DNA from: Falsirhodobacter algicola
GTDB taxonomy: Bacteria; Pseudomonadota; Alphaproteobacteria; Rhodobacterales; Rhodobacteraceae
Length of the DNA: 64,000 bases
Assembly (NCBI RefSeq): GCF_018279165.1
Contig: NZ_CP047289.1
Location: forward strand, 1,176,501 to 1,240,500
Direction: 5' to 3'
Shown here in pieces: positions 56,953 through 64,000 of the stretch; position 1 is the first letter of the stretch, and every line of letters starts with the position of its first letter. A program made the translations under genes and the position numbers. Below the pieces are notes generated by a model. The model ran no database searches, was not told the DNA's origin, and saw only the letters and a list, made by a program, of their open reading frames with translations.

Positions 56953-57812
56953 TTGAAGACGCCCGCGCTGCGCGCCGTCAGCATGAAGGCGCGCCCGGTG
57001 CGGCTGTCGGCCAGCGCGCCGATCTCGGCATCGGTGGCGAATTCGGCAAAGGCCTGAAGGCTGCGATCAAAGCTGCGCAGGAAATGATGCACCGCATCGC
57101 GGAAGATCTGATCCTCGCGCAGGCGGCCCATGATGGCGCTCAGCGCGGCGCGGTCGTGGATCGCCCCCACCGCCGCAAGGTCGGCCCCGCGTTCCCCGGC
57201 GGCAAAGCGCCGCCACAGATCGACGCGCAGCCCGCTCGGCGCAAGCTCGTCGGTGAAGACGCCGTCTTCGGCCAGCAGCATCAGCACATCCTGCGCCGCG
57301 CGGATCAGCTTGGCCGCCGCCGGATCGGCCAGCGCATGGCGCAAGGCGTCGATCCCGGCCTCATCCTCTTCGGAATCGGGGAAATCGAGCGCGCGGATGA
57401 AATCCTCGATCGTCAGCTCGGACACGTCCTCCGGTTCCTCGAAGGCGAGGCTCGGCTGCTCCTCGGGGCGCAGGACGGGGGGCTGCACCGGGGTGCGCAT
57501 CGCCTCGGGGCGCGTGGTGGCGCGGGGGGCCGCGCCGGCGCTGTCGAGTGCGGTGCGCAAACGGGCGGTTTCGGCGCGCAGATCGCGCAGCGTCCGCAGC
57601 GCCGACACAAGCAGCGCCACCAGACCCAGCGGCGGCGCCAGCAGGAGGATCACCATCAAAAGGCCCGGCCCTTCGCCGTCCGGACGGCTCAGCCACCAGC
57701 CAAGGACCAGCAGGATCCAGAACAGGGCCGCAGCCCCGCCCAGCACCTCGGGGGCCGGGCCGGAGCCCGGTCGGCCCAGCGGCCCGAAATCGCGATCGTC
57801 ATGCTCTGCCAT
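56949..57812 (-). CDS. Unknown two-helix membrane protein
   Basis: I do not recognise this family. The 287 residues start with a soluble N-terminus, two hydrophobic helices (about 24-42 and 50-68), a short heptad stretch (LRDLRAETARLRTAL), a Pro-rich linker, and a C-terminal helical domain of about 150 residues with DVSELTIEDFIRALDFPDSEED and FRDAVHHFLRSFDRSLQAF. Rhodobacteraceae have similar conserved proteins near greA, from memory. It lies 7 bases after the greA stop in the antisense direction of travel, likely cotranscribed behind greA. Its end overlaps the GNAT stop. Confidence 0.72.
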   Translation of the reverse strand: MAEHDDRDFGPLGRPGSGPAPEVLGGAAALFWILLVLGWWLSRPDGEGPGLLMVILLLAPPLGLVALLVSALRTLRDLRAETARLRTALDSAGAAPRATTRPEAMRTPVQPPVLRPEEQPSLAFEEPEDVSELTIEDFIRALDFPDSEEDEAGIDALRHALADPAAAKLIRAAQDVLMLLAEDGVFTDELAPSGLRVDLWRRFAAGERGADLAAVGAIHDRAALSAIMGRLREDQIFRDAVHHFLRSFDRSLQAFAEFATDAEIGALADSRTGRAFMLTARSAGVFN

Positions 57813-57819
57813 GCGGCCC

Positions 57820-58290
57820 TCAGATGTAGCGGACAGAGAGGACCTCGTAGCTGCGATCGCCGCCGGGGGTCTTCACCTCCACGCTGTCGCCCTCATCCTT
57901 GCCGATCAGCGCCCGCGCCAGCGGCGAGCGCATGTTCAGAAGGCCGTTCTCGATATCCGCCTCGGCCTCGCCGACGATCTGATACGTCTTCTCTTCGTCC
58001 GTATCCTCATCCACGAGGGTAACGGTCGCGCCGAACTTGATCGCACCCGAGAGCTTCTTGGGGTCGATCACCTCGGCAAGGGACAGCATGCCCTCCAGCT
58101 CCTTGATGCGGCCTTCGATGAAGCTCTGCTTCTCGCGCGCGGAATGGTATTCCGCGTTTTCCGAAAGGTCGCCCAGCTCGCGCGCTTCGGCGATGGCGCG
58201 GATAACCGACGGTCGTTCCACCGATTTCAGCGTCTTCAGTTCCTGGTCGAGCGCGGTGAACCCCGCGCGGGTCATCGGGATCTTGTCCAT
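57820..58290 (-). CDS. greA: Transcription elongation factor GreA
   Basis: This 156-residue RNA polymerase secondary-channel factor rescues arrested complexes. It has the start MDKIPMTRAGFTALDQELKTLK, the coiled coil with acidic DLSENAEYHSAREKQSFIEGRI, and the C-terminal GATVTLVDEDTDEEKTYQIVGEAEADIENGLLNMRSPLARALIGK. It is followed closely by the unknown membrane gene and lies divergent from the ETF-QO gene. Confidence 0.97.
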   Translation of the reverse strand: MDKIPMTRAGFTALDQELKTLKSVERPSVIRAIAEARELGDLSENAEYHSAREKQSFIEGRIKELEGMLSLAEVIDPKKLSGAIKFGATVTLVDEDTDEEKTYQIVGEAEADIENGLLNMRSPLARALIGKDEGDSVEVKTPGGDRSYEVLSVRYI

Positions 58291-58512
58291 TGGCCTTCAC
58301 CGTAAAAGCAAAGCCACGGCCCGCGAGGGGGCCGTGACCTTGATGTCCTTCGTCCGTCAGACTGCACAGAGCGCCGCGAGAATTGCAAGCGCCCTGCCCG
58401 ATTATGCGCGGAACATCTCGCACCCGCGCGGGATTGGCGCGTTGACCTCCTGACGCACCTGCGCCACAAACGCGGATCAGCCCGGGACACGCCCCAAGCC
58501 GAGGTACCACGC

Positions 58513-60156
58513 ATGACAGACGCCCCTACCCGCGAATCGATGGACTACGATGTCGTGATCGTCGGAGGCGGCCCGGCGGGCCTGTCGGCGGCGATCCGGC
58601 TGAAGCAGATCGATCCCGACCTGTCCGTGGTCCTGCTGGAGAAAGGCTCCGAGATCGGGGCCCATATCCTGTCGGGCGCGGTGCTGGACCCGGTCGGCCT
58701 TGATGCGCTGATCCCGGACTGGAAGGCCAAGGGCGCCCCGGTGACGGTGAAGGTCGCCGAGGACAACTTCTTCTATCTGACCGAGACGGGAAGCACCCGC
58801 ATCCCGAACGGGCCGATGCCGAAGCTGATGAACAATCACGGCAACTATGTCGTCAGCATGGCCAATGTCTGCCGCTGGCTGGCCGAACAAGCCGAAGCGC
58901 TCGGCGTCGAGATCTTTGCCGGCATGGCCTGTTCCGAACTCGTCTATGAGGGCGACCGGGTGAAGGGCGTCGTCGCGGGGGAGTTCGGCCTGAACGCCGA
59001 CCGCACCCCCGGTCCGGGATACGAGCCGGGGATGGAGCTTCACGGCAAGTATGTCCTGCTGGCCGAAGGCGTGCGCGGCAGCCTGTCGCGTCAGGTCATC
59101 GCCCGCCACGGTCTGGAATCCGAGCCGCAGAAATACGGCCTCGGCATGAAGGAGATCTGGGAGATCGACCCCGCCAAGCACCGCCCCGGCACCGTCACCC
59201 ACACGATGGGCTGGCCGCTGGGCAAGAATGCCGGTGGCGGCTCCTTCATCTATCACGCCGAGAACAATCAGGTGCTGATCGGGTTCGTCGTCCATCTGGG
59301 ATACGAGAACCCGCATCTCTATCCCTATGCCGAGTTCCAACGCTTCAAGCATCACCCCATGGTGGCCGAGCTTCTGAAGGGCGGCAAACGCGTGGCCTAT
59401 GGCGCGCGGGCGATCACCGAAGGTGGCTGGCAGTCGCTTCCGACGCTGGTGGCCGAGGGTGTGGCGCTGCTGGGCTGTTCGGCGGGGATGGTGAACCTGC
59501 CGCGCATCAAGGGCAACCACAACGCCATGCTGTCGGGCATCGCCGCCGCCAATGCCGCCGCCGAGGCGATGGCCGCGGGCCGCGAGGGCGATGTGCTGGA
59601 CAGCTACGAGACCGCCGTGCGCGAGGGCGCGATCGGGCGCGATCTGCACCGCGTGCGCAACGTCAAACCGCTGTGGTCGAAGTTCGGTCTGGCGGGATCG
59701 CTGGTGCTGGGCGGTTTCGACATGTGGACGAACGAACTCTTCGGTCGTTCGATCTTCGGAACGATGCGGCATGGCAAGACCGATGCCGCCGCCACCGGCA
59801 AGGCCGCCGATTTCACGCCCATCGACTATCCCAAGCCCGATGGCGTTCTGTCCTTCGACCGGCTGACCAACGTCGCCTATTCCTTCACCAACCACGAAGA
59901 GAGCCAGCCCTCCCATCTCGTGCTGAAGGACCCGGCGATCCCCGTCACCTACACCCTGCCCAATTTCGCCGAACCGGCGCAGCGCTACTGCCCCGCAGGC
60001 GTCTATGAGGTGGTGGAGGATGCGGACGGCCCGCGTTTCGTCATCAACTTCCAGAACTGCGTGCATTGCAAGACTTGCGACATCAAGGACCCGGCGCAGA
60101 ACATCGTCTGGACCACGCCGCAGGGCGGTGACGGTCCGAACTATCCGAACATGTAG
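58513..60156 (+). CDS. Electron transfer flavoprotein-ubiquinone oxidoreductase
   Basis: The 547-residue ETF-QO has an FAD-binding GGGPAGLSAAI at the N-terminus, an ubiquinone-binding domain (GGWQSLPTL region), and the 4Fe-4S cluster ligands Cys493, Cys516, Cys519 and Cys522 near the end. It passes electrons from acyl-CoA and other dehydrogenases via ETF to ubiquinone at the membrane. It begins the plus-strand run leading to the TPR and ispE genes. Confidence 0.96.
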   Translation: MTDAPTRESMDYDVVIVGGGPAGLSAAIRLKQIDPDLSVVLLEKGSEIGAHILSGAVLDPVGLDALIPDWKAKGAPVTVKVAEDNFFYLTETGSTRIPNGPMPKLMNNHGNYVVSMANVCRWLAEQAEALGVEIFAGMACSELVYEGDRVKGVVAGEFGLNADRTPGPGYEPGMELHGKYVLLAEGVRGSLSRQVIARHGLESEPQKYGLGMKEIWEIDPAKHRPGTVTHTMGWPLGKNAGGGSFIYHAENNQVLIGFVVHLGYENPHLYPYAEFQRFKHHPMVAELLKGGKRVAYGARAITEGGWQSLPTLVAEGVALLGCSAGMVNLPRIKGNHNAMLSGIAAANAAAEAMAAGREGDVLDSYETAVREGAIGRDLHRVRNVKPLWSKFGLAGSLVLGGFDMWTNELFGRSIFGTMRHGKTDAAATGKAADFTPIDYPKPDGVLSFDRLTNVAYSFTNHEESQPSHLVLKDPAIPVTYTLPNFAEPAQRYCPAGVYEVVEDADGPRFVINFQNCVHCKTCDIKDPAQNIVWTTPQGGDGPNYPNM

Positions 60157-60170
60157 ATCACAACCCCGCG

Positions 60171-60189
60171 CCCCGGACCTCCGGGGTTT
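60171..60189 (+). terminator. Possible terminator after ETF-QO gene
   Basis: CCCCGG, loop ACCT, CCGGGG then TTTG forms a short strong hairpin 15 bases after the stop. The T-run is only three bases, so termination may be partial. Confidence 0.5.
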
Positions 60190-60240
60190 GCGATCCGGCC
60201 GAAGTCGCCGTATCGTCAGGGGATCGCTGCCGGAGGCCAG

Positions 60241-61947
60241 ATGCCCAAGATGTTTTCCATGTGCCGATCCGCGCTGATCGGCGGGCTTGTCTGGCCCCTT
60301 GCCGGGCTGGCGCAGGATCCCGGTGCCTATCTTGCGGCGCGGGTCGCCGCCGAGGATGGCAACCATCCCGCCGCCGCCGTCTGGTTCGAACGCGCCCTGC
60401 AGGCCGATGCGAACAATCCCGATCTTCTCGAAGGCGCGATCATCGGCAACATCGCCGCGGGCAATTTCGACAAGGCCGAGGCCGCCGCCCAGACGATGGG
60501 CGCGCTCGGCCTCAATGGGCAGCCGATGTATGTCGCGCTGCTGGTGGCGCAGGTGAAGGCCGGCGATTGGGATGCCGTCAGCAAGGCCGGGGTCGATCTG
60601 CCTTCGGTCGGTGCGCTGTTGCAGCAGTTGGTCCTGTCCTGGGCGGAACTGGGGCGCGGCAATGCGCAGGGCGCTCTGGAGGGGTTCGGCACCGTGGCCC
60701 GCACGCAGGGGCTAGAGGCGTTCGGCCGCTATCACATGGCGCTGGCCCGCGCCGCCGTCGGCGATATGGAGGGGGCGGAGGCGATCTTTGCCGATACCGA
60801 CCATCCGCTGGCGCTGACACGGCGCGGCGTCCTCGCCCATGTGGAAATCCTCTCGCAGCTCGATCGCAAGGACGAGGCGCTGGCCCTTCTGCGTCAGAGC
60901 TTCGCCCCCACCGATCCCACCGTCACCACCCTGTCGGCGGCACTGGAGGCAGGCGAAACCCTGCCATGGGACATCGCGCGCAACCCGCAGGACGGCGTGG
61001 CCGAGGTGTTCTACACCATCGCCGCCGCCCTTCAGGGCGAGGCGGGCGATACCTTCACCCTCCTCTATGGCCGTGTCGCCACCGAACTGCGCCCCGATCA
61101 CGCCGAGGCGCAGATGCTGGTCGGCGGGCTTCTGTCCCAGCAGGGGCAGCCGGACCTCGCGCTGGCCGCGCTGGATGCCGTGCCGGAGACGGACCCCCTG
61201 TGGGAAGCCGCCCGCATCGCGCGGGGCGACGCGCTCTTTGCCGCGGATCGCGACGAGGAGGCCGTGGCCGTGCTCGCCGATCTGGCGAAGGCGCGGCCCG
61301 ACGCCCTTGGCCCGCAGGTCGCCTATGCCGACGCGCTGCGCCGCACCGAGGATTACGACGCCGCCCTGCCCGCCTATGACCGGGCGATCGCCATCATCGG
61401 CGTGCCGGCCGCCGAATACTGGCCCGTGCTCTTCAGCCGGGGCATGGTGCATGAACGCCTCGGGCAAGATGAAGAGGCCGAGCGCGACATGCGCGGCGCG
61501 TTGGAGTTGCAGCCGGGCCAGCCGGATGTGCTGAACTATCTCGGCTATTCACTGGTGGAACAGGGGCGCGAACTCGACGAGGCGCTCGGCATGATCCGCG
61601 ACGCCGTGGAGGCACGCCCCGATTCCGCCGCCATTCAGGACAGCCTCGCTTGGGCGCTGTTCCGCCTTGGCCGCTTCGACGAGGCCGTGGCCCCGATCGA
61701 GACGGCGATACTCGCCGAGCCGACCGATCCGATCCTGACCGACCACCTCGGCGACATCTACTGGGCCGTCGGTCGCCGCAGCGAGGCGCGGTTCCAGTGG
61801 CGCCGCGCCCTGACCTTCAACCCCGAACCCGGCGAGGTGGAGCGCATCCAGAGCAAGCTGGAAAACGGGCTCGATCATGTGCTGATCGAAGAGGGCGAAG
61901 ATGATTTCGCCGCGCTTCTTGCCGCCCACGGCCATGACGCGCATTGA
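60241..61947 (+). CDS. TPR-repeat protein, exported
   Basis: This 568-residue protein has a signal-like start ([22 protein letters not shown]) and many tetratricopeptide repeats across its length (for example [62 protein letters not shown]). A scaffold or assembly role in the periplasm is likely, but no specific partner is known. Its end overlaps the ispE start by 14 bases, so the two are probably cotranscribed. Confidence 0.87.
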   Translation: MPKMFSMCRSALIGGLVWPLAGLAQDPGAYLAARVAAEDGNHPAAAVWFERALQADANNPDLLEGAIIGNIAAGNFDKAEAAAQTMGALGLNGQPMYVALLVAQVKAGDWDAVSKAGVDLPSVGALLQQLVLSWAELGRGNAQGALEGFGTVARTQGLEAFGRYHMALARAAVGDMEGAEAIFADTDHPLALTRRGVLAHVEILSQLDRKDEALALLRQSFAPTDPTVTTLSAALEAGETLPWDIARNPQDGVAEVFYTIAAALQGEAGDTFTLLYGRVATELRPDHAEAQMLVGGLLSQQGQPDLALAALDAVPETDPLWEAARIARGDALFAADRDEEAVAVLADLAKARPDALGPQVAYADALRRTEDYDAALPAYDRAIAIIGVPAAEYWPVLFSRGMVHERLGQDEEAERDMRGALELQPGQPDVLNYLGYSLVEQGRELDEALGMIRDAVEARPDSAAIQDSLAWALFRLGRFDEAVAPIETAILAEPTDPILTDHLGDIYWAVGRRSEARFQWRRALTFNPEPGEVERIQSKLENGLDHVLIEEGEDDFAALLAAHGHDAH

Positions 61948-62752
61948 GGCGCTGGCGCGCGCCAAGATCAACCTGACGCTGCACGTCACCGGGCGGCGCG
62001 AGGATGGGTATCATCTTCTCGACAGCCTCGTGGTGTTTGCAGGGATCGGGGATACGCTGTCGGGCACCGAAGCGGAGGATCTGACCCTCTCCGTCAGCGG
62101 CCCCGAGGCCGAGGCCCTGCGCGACGAGCCCGACAATCTGGTGCTGCGCGCCGCCCGCCTGATGGGCGGACGGGCATCGCTGCGGCTGGAAAAGGTGCTG
62201 CCCGTCGCCTCGGGCATCGGCGGCGGATCGGCGGATGCGGCGGCGGCGCTGAAGGTGATGGCCGGGCTGACCGGACGCTCGCTTCCCCGGCCGGAGGATG
62301 TGGTGGCCCTTGGCGCCGATGTCCCCGTCTGCCTGAACGCGCAGGCGGTGCGGATGTCGGGCATCGGAGAGCGGCTTTATCCGGTGCTGATGCCGAAGGC
62401 GTGGCTGGTGCTGGCGAACCCGCGGGTTCCCGTGCCGACGGGGCAGGTTTTCGCGCGGCTTGGCGGGTTCGGCGCGCCGATGCCGGACATTCCGGTGTTC
62501 CCCACGGTGATCGAACTGGCCCGCTGGCTGCGCGGCATGCGCAACGATCTCGAGGAACCCGCCCGGCAGGTCGCGCCGATCATCGGCACGGTGCGGGATG
62601 CGCTCGATGCGCTGCCCGGCTGCCTTATGGCGCGGATGTCGGGATCGGGGGCCACCTGTTTCGGCCTATTCTCCACCGAGGCCGAGGCCCGGGCCGGGGC
62701 CGCGCGCCTGCCCGCCGCATGGTGGACCGCCGCCGCCCCGTTGGAGGCCTGA
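61934..62752 (+). CDS. ispE: 4-diphosphocytidyl-2-C-methyl-D-erythritol kinase
   Basis: This 272-residue GHMP kinase acts in the MEP isoprenoid pathway. It has the start [28 protein letters not shown], the ATP loop [18 protein letters not shown], and the [13 protein letters not shown] end. The ATG at 61934 gives the family start and overlaps the TPR gene. The neighbouring polyprenyl synthase uses its end products. Confidence 0.96.
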   Translation: MTRIEALARAKINLTLHVTGRREDGYHLLDSLVVFAGIGDTLSGTEAEDLTLSVSGPEAEALRDEPDNLVLRAARLMGGRASLRLEKVLPVASGIGGGSADAAAALKVMAGLTGRSLPRPEDVVALGADVPVCLNAQAVRMSGIGERLYPVLMPKAWLVLANPRVPVPTGQVFARLGGFGAPMPDIPVFPTVIELARWLRGMRNDLEEPARQVAPIIGTVRDALDALPGCLMARMSGSGATCFGLFSTEAEARAGAARLPAAWWTAAAPLEA

Positions 62753-62756
62753 CCCC

Positions 62757-63752
62757 TTAGCGGATGCGGGCTACCACGTAATCGGCCAGATCCACCAGCA
62801 TGTCGCGCAGATCATGCGCCGGCAGCGGATCGAGGGCGGATTTCGCCCGCTCGGCCCAAGCGATGGCATCGGCGCGCGCCGCCTCCATCGCGCCGTGACG
62901 GGCAAGGATCTCCTGCGCGCGGGACAGATCGCCCTCGGCCTGATCGCCCTCGGCGATGGTGCGCTGCCAGAAGGCCGTTTCGTCGGCATCGGCCAAGGCC
63001 ACCGCCTTGATCACCGGCAGCGTCAGCTTGCGCTCGCGGAAATCGTCGCCGGTGTTCTTGCCGATGGTTTCGGCGACGCCGCCGTAATCCAGTAGATCGT
63101 CCACGATCTGGAACGCGATGCCCAGCGCATCGCCATAATCGCGCAGCCCCGCGACCTGCGCCGGGGTGGCGTCCGCGATCATGCCGCCGACTTCGGCCGC
63201 AGCGGCGAACAGCGCCGCCGTCTTGCCGCGCACCACCTGAAGATAGATCTCTTCGGTCGTCGCCAGATCCTGCGCAGCGGTCAGTTGCAGCACCTCACCT
63301 TCGGCGATCGTCGCCGAGGCGTTGCACAGCACGTCGAGCACATCCATCCGCCCCGGTTCGACCATCAGCTGGAAGGACCGCGCAAACAGATAATCCCCCA
63401 CCAGCACCGAGGATTTGTTGTCCCACAGAAGGTTGGCCGTCGGGCGGCCCCGGCGCTGCGCGCTTTCGTCCACCACGTCGTCGTGCAGGAGGGTGGCCGT
63501 GTGAATGAACTCCACCGTGGCGGCGAGGTGGACGTGGAACGGGCCGTCATAGCCGCACATCCGCGCCGCCGCGAGCACCAGCATGGGGCGCAGACGTTTG
63601 CCCCCCGCCTCCACCAGATGGGCGGTCACTTCCGGGATGCGGGGTGCGTGCCGAGAGGCCATCCGATCCCGGATCAGGACGTTCACCCGGTCCATGTCCG
63701 GGGCAAGCCACGCCCCCAGCCGGTCATGCGGCTTCTGCGAAACGTCGTCCAC
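62757..63752 (-). CDS. ispB: Trans-polyprenyl diphosphate synthase (ubiquinone side chain)
   Basis: This 331-residue prenyltransferase has the first Asp-rich motif in TATLLHDDVVDE and the second in QIVDDLLDYGG, plus GKRLRPMLVLAAA at the start and GKTAALFAAA. Chain length is not visible, but the family makes octaprenyl/decaprenyl diphosphate for ubiquinone. A GTG at 63752 with GGGGA upstream fits better than the ATG-containing longer N-terminus, which does not look conserved. It converges on ispE and is divergent from the DUF2007 gene. Confidence 0.93.
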   Translation of the reverse strand: MDDVSQKPHDRLGAWLAPDMDRVNVLIRDRMASRHAPRIPEVTAHLVEAGGKRLRPMLVLAAARMCGYDGPFHVHLAATVEFIHTATLLHDDVVDESAQRRGRPTANLLWDNKSSVLVGDYLFARSFQLMVEPGRMDVLDVLCNASATIAEGEVLQLTAAQDLATTEEIYLQVVRGKTAALFAAAAEVGGMIADATPAQVAGLRDYGDALGIAFQIVDDLLDYGGVAETIGKNTGDDFRERKLTLPVIKAVALADADETAFWQRTIAEGDQAEGDLSRAQEILARHGAMEAARADAIAWAERAKSALDPLPAHDLRDMLVDLADYVVARIR

Positions 63753-63802
63753 GTCAATCCCCGATCCTCGACAAACCGATGTCTGCCGCATATCCTTTTG
63801 GC

Positions 63803-64000
63803 ATGAAAGAGCTTCTGCGCACCACCGACCCAACCGAGATCGCCTTCGCACAGGCGCTGCTTCACGGCGAGGGTATAGACGTGTTTGTCATGGACGTCCA
63901 CATGAGCATCCTTGACGGCGGCATCGGCGCCCTGCCCCGGCGGATGATGGTGCATCAGGACGATCACGAACGTGCGGTCCGCATTCTGGCGGACAACGAC
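63803..64000 (+). CDS. DUF2007 family protein, partial
   Basis: The frame starts MKELLRTTDPTEIAFAQALLHGEGIDVFVMD and continues through the right edge with 66 codons visible. The segment HMSILDGGIGALPRRMMV is the pattern of the small DUF2007 'putative signal transducing' family. Its function is unknown. It is divergent from the polyprenyl synthase. A methyltransferase gene usually follows in relatives, but it is outside this window. Confidence 0.85.
   Translation, partial: MKELLRTTDPTEIAFAQALLHGEGIDVFVMDVHMSILDGGIGALPRRMMVHQDDHERAVRILADND

Overview
The window is high-GC, gene-dense alphaproteobacterial chromosome. Protein style and gene order point to the Rhodobacteraceae/Paracoccaceae (Rhodobacter-Paracoccus type). 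The main evidence is a circularly permuted two-piece tmRNA, the aroA-cmk-rpsA-ihfB cluster, the ffh-chorismate mutase-rpsP-rimM-trmB run, an AcuI-type acrylyl-CoA reductase, a photolyase/cyclopropane synthase pair, and the small families DUF4169, RHH_4, DUF2237, DUF2007 and DUF3140. I see no insertion sequence, prophage, integrase or CRISPR array. Almost all of the window looks like stable core genome.

Layout. 1-3.8 kb: alpha/beta hydrolase, divergent thrS, and a Nudix hydrolase. 3.8-9 kb: a minus-strand run acuI-photolyase-cfa-Nudix with overlapping stops and starts, then an orphan polyamine-type binding protein and a DUF3140 protein. 9.0-11.8 kb: ssrA (permuted tmRNA), sspB, fumC and two small proteins. 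11.75-15 kb: a minus-strand trio ccdA, membrane GHSSG-hydrolase-like protein, cytochrome P450. 15.1-21 kb: RNase E with a 390-base upstream region, then a DctB/DctD-type two-component pair. 21-29.3 kb: purQ, DEAD-box helicase, thymidine kinase, an unknown membrane protein, upp, a MerR regulator divergent from two thioesterases, rplY, an IsdG-like monooxygenase, pth and a DUF2237 protein.

29.3-39.6 kb is one minus-strand block: ffh, GNAT, chorismate mutase, rpsP, rimM, trmB, aroA, cmk, rpsA, ihfB, lapA, trpF, trpB. It mixes translation, protein export, nucleotide and aromatic amino acid functions. 39.8-44.2 kb: LysR regulator, exoD, recR, ybaB, dnaX and tRNA-Thr(UGT). 44.2-52.1 kb: the yejABEF peptide importer with a glycosyltransferase fused onto its 3' end by overlap, then a sulfotransferase-like gene abutting the tRNA. 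52.2-64 kb: membrane-anchored cytochrome c, prephenate dehydratase, Sua5, a small lipoprotein, azlCD, a GNAT protein without an obvious start codon, an unknown membrane protein, greA, ETF-ubiquinone oxidoreductase, a TPR protein, ispE, a polyprenyl diphosphate synthase and the start of a DUF2007 gene.

Most functions are recognised from family signatures. The points most worth a second look are the adjacent tmRNA and SspB genes, a DctD-like regulator that has lost GAFTGA and carries an altered Walker B, the P450/hydrolase/CcdA trio, a stem-loop upstream of RNase E, and a lipoprotein with a possible permuted papain-type His/Cys pair. No clearly undescribed multi-gene system was found.
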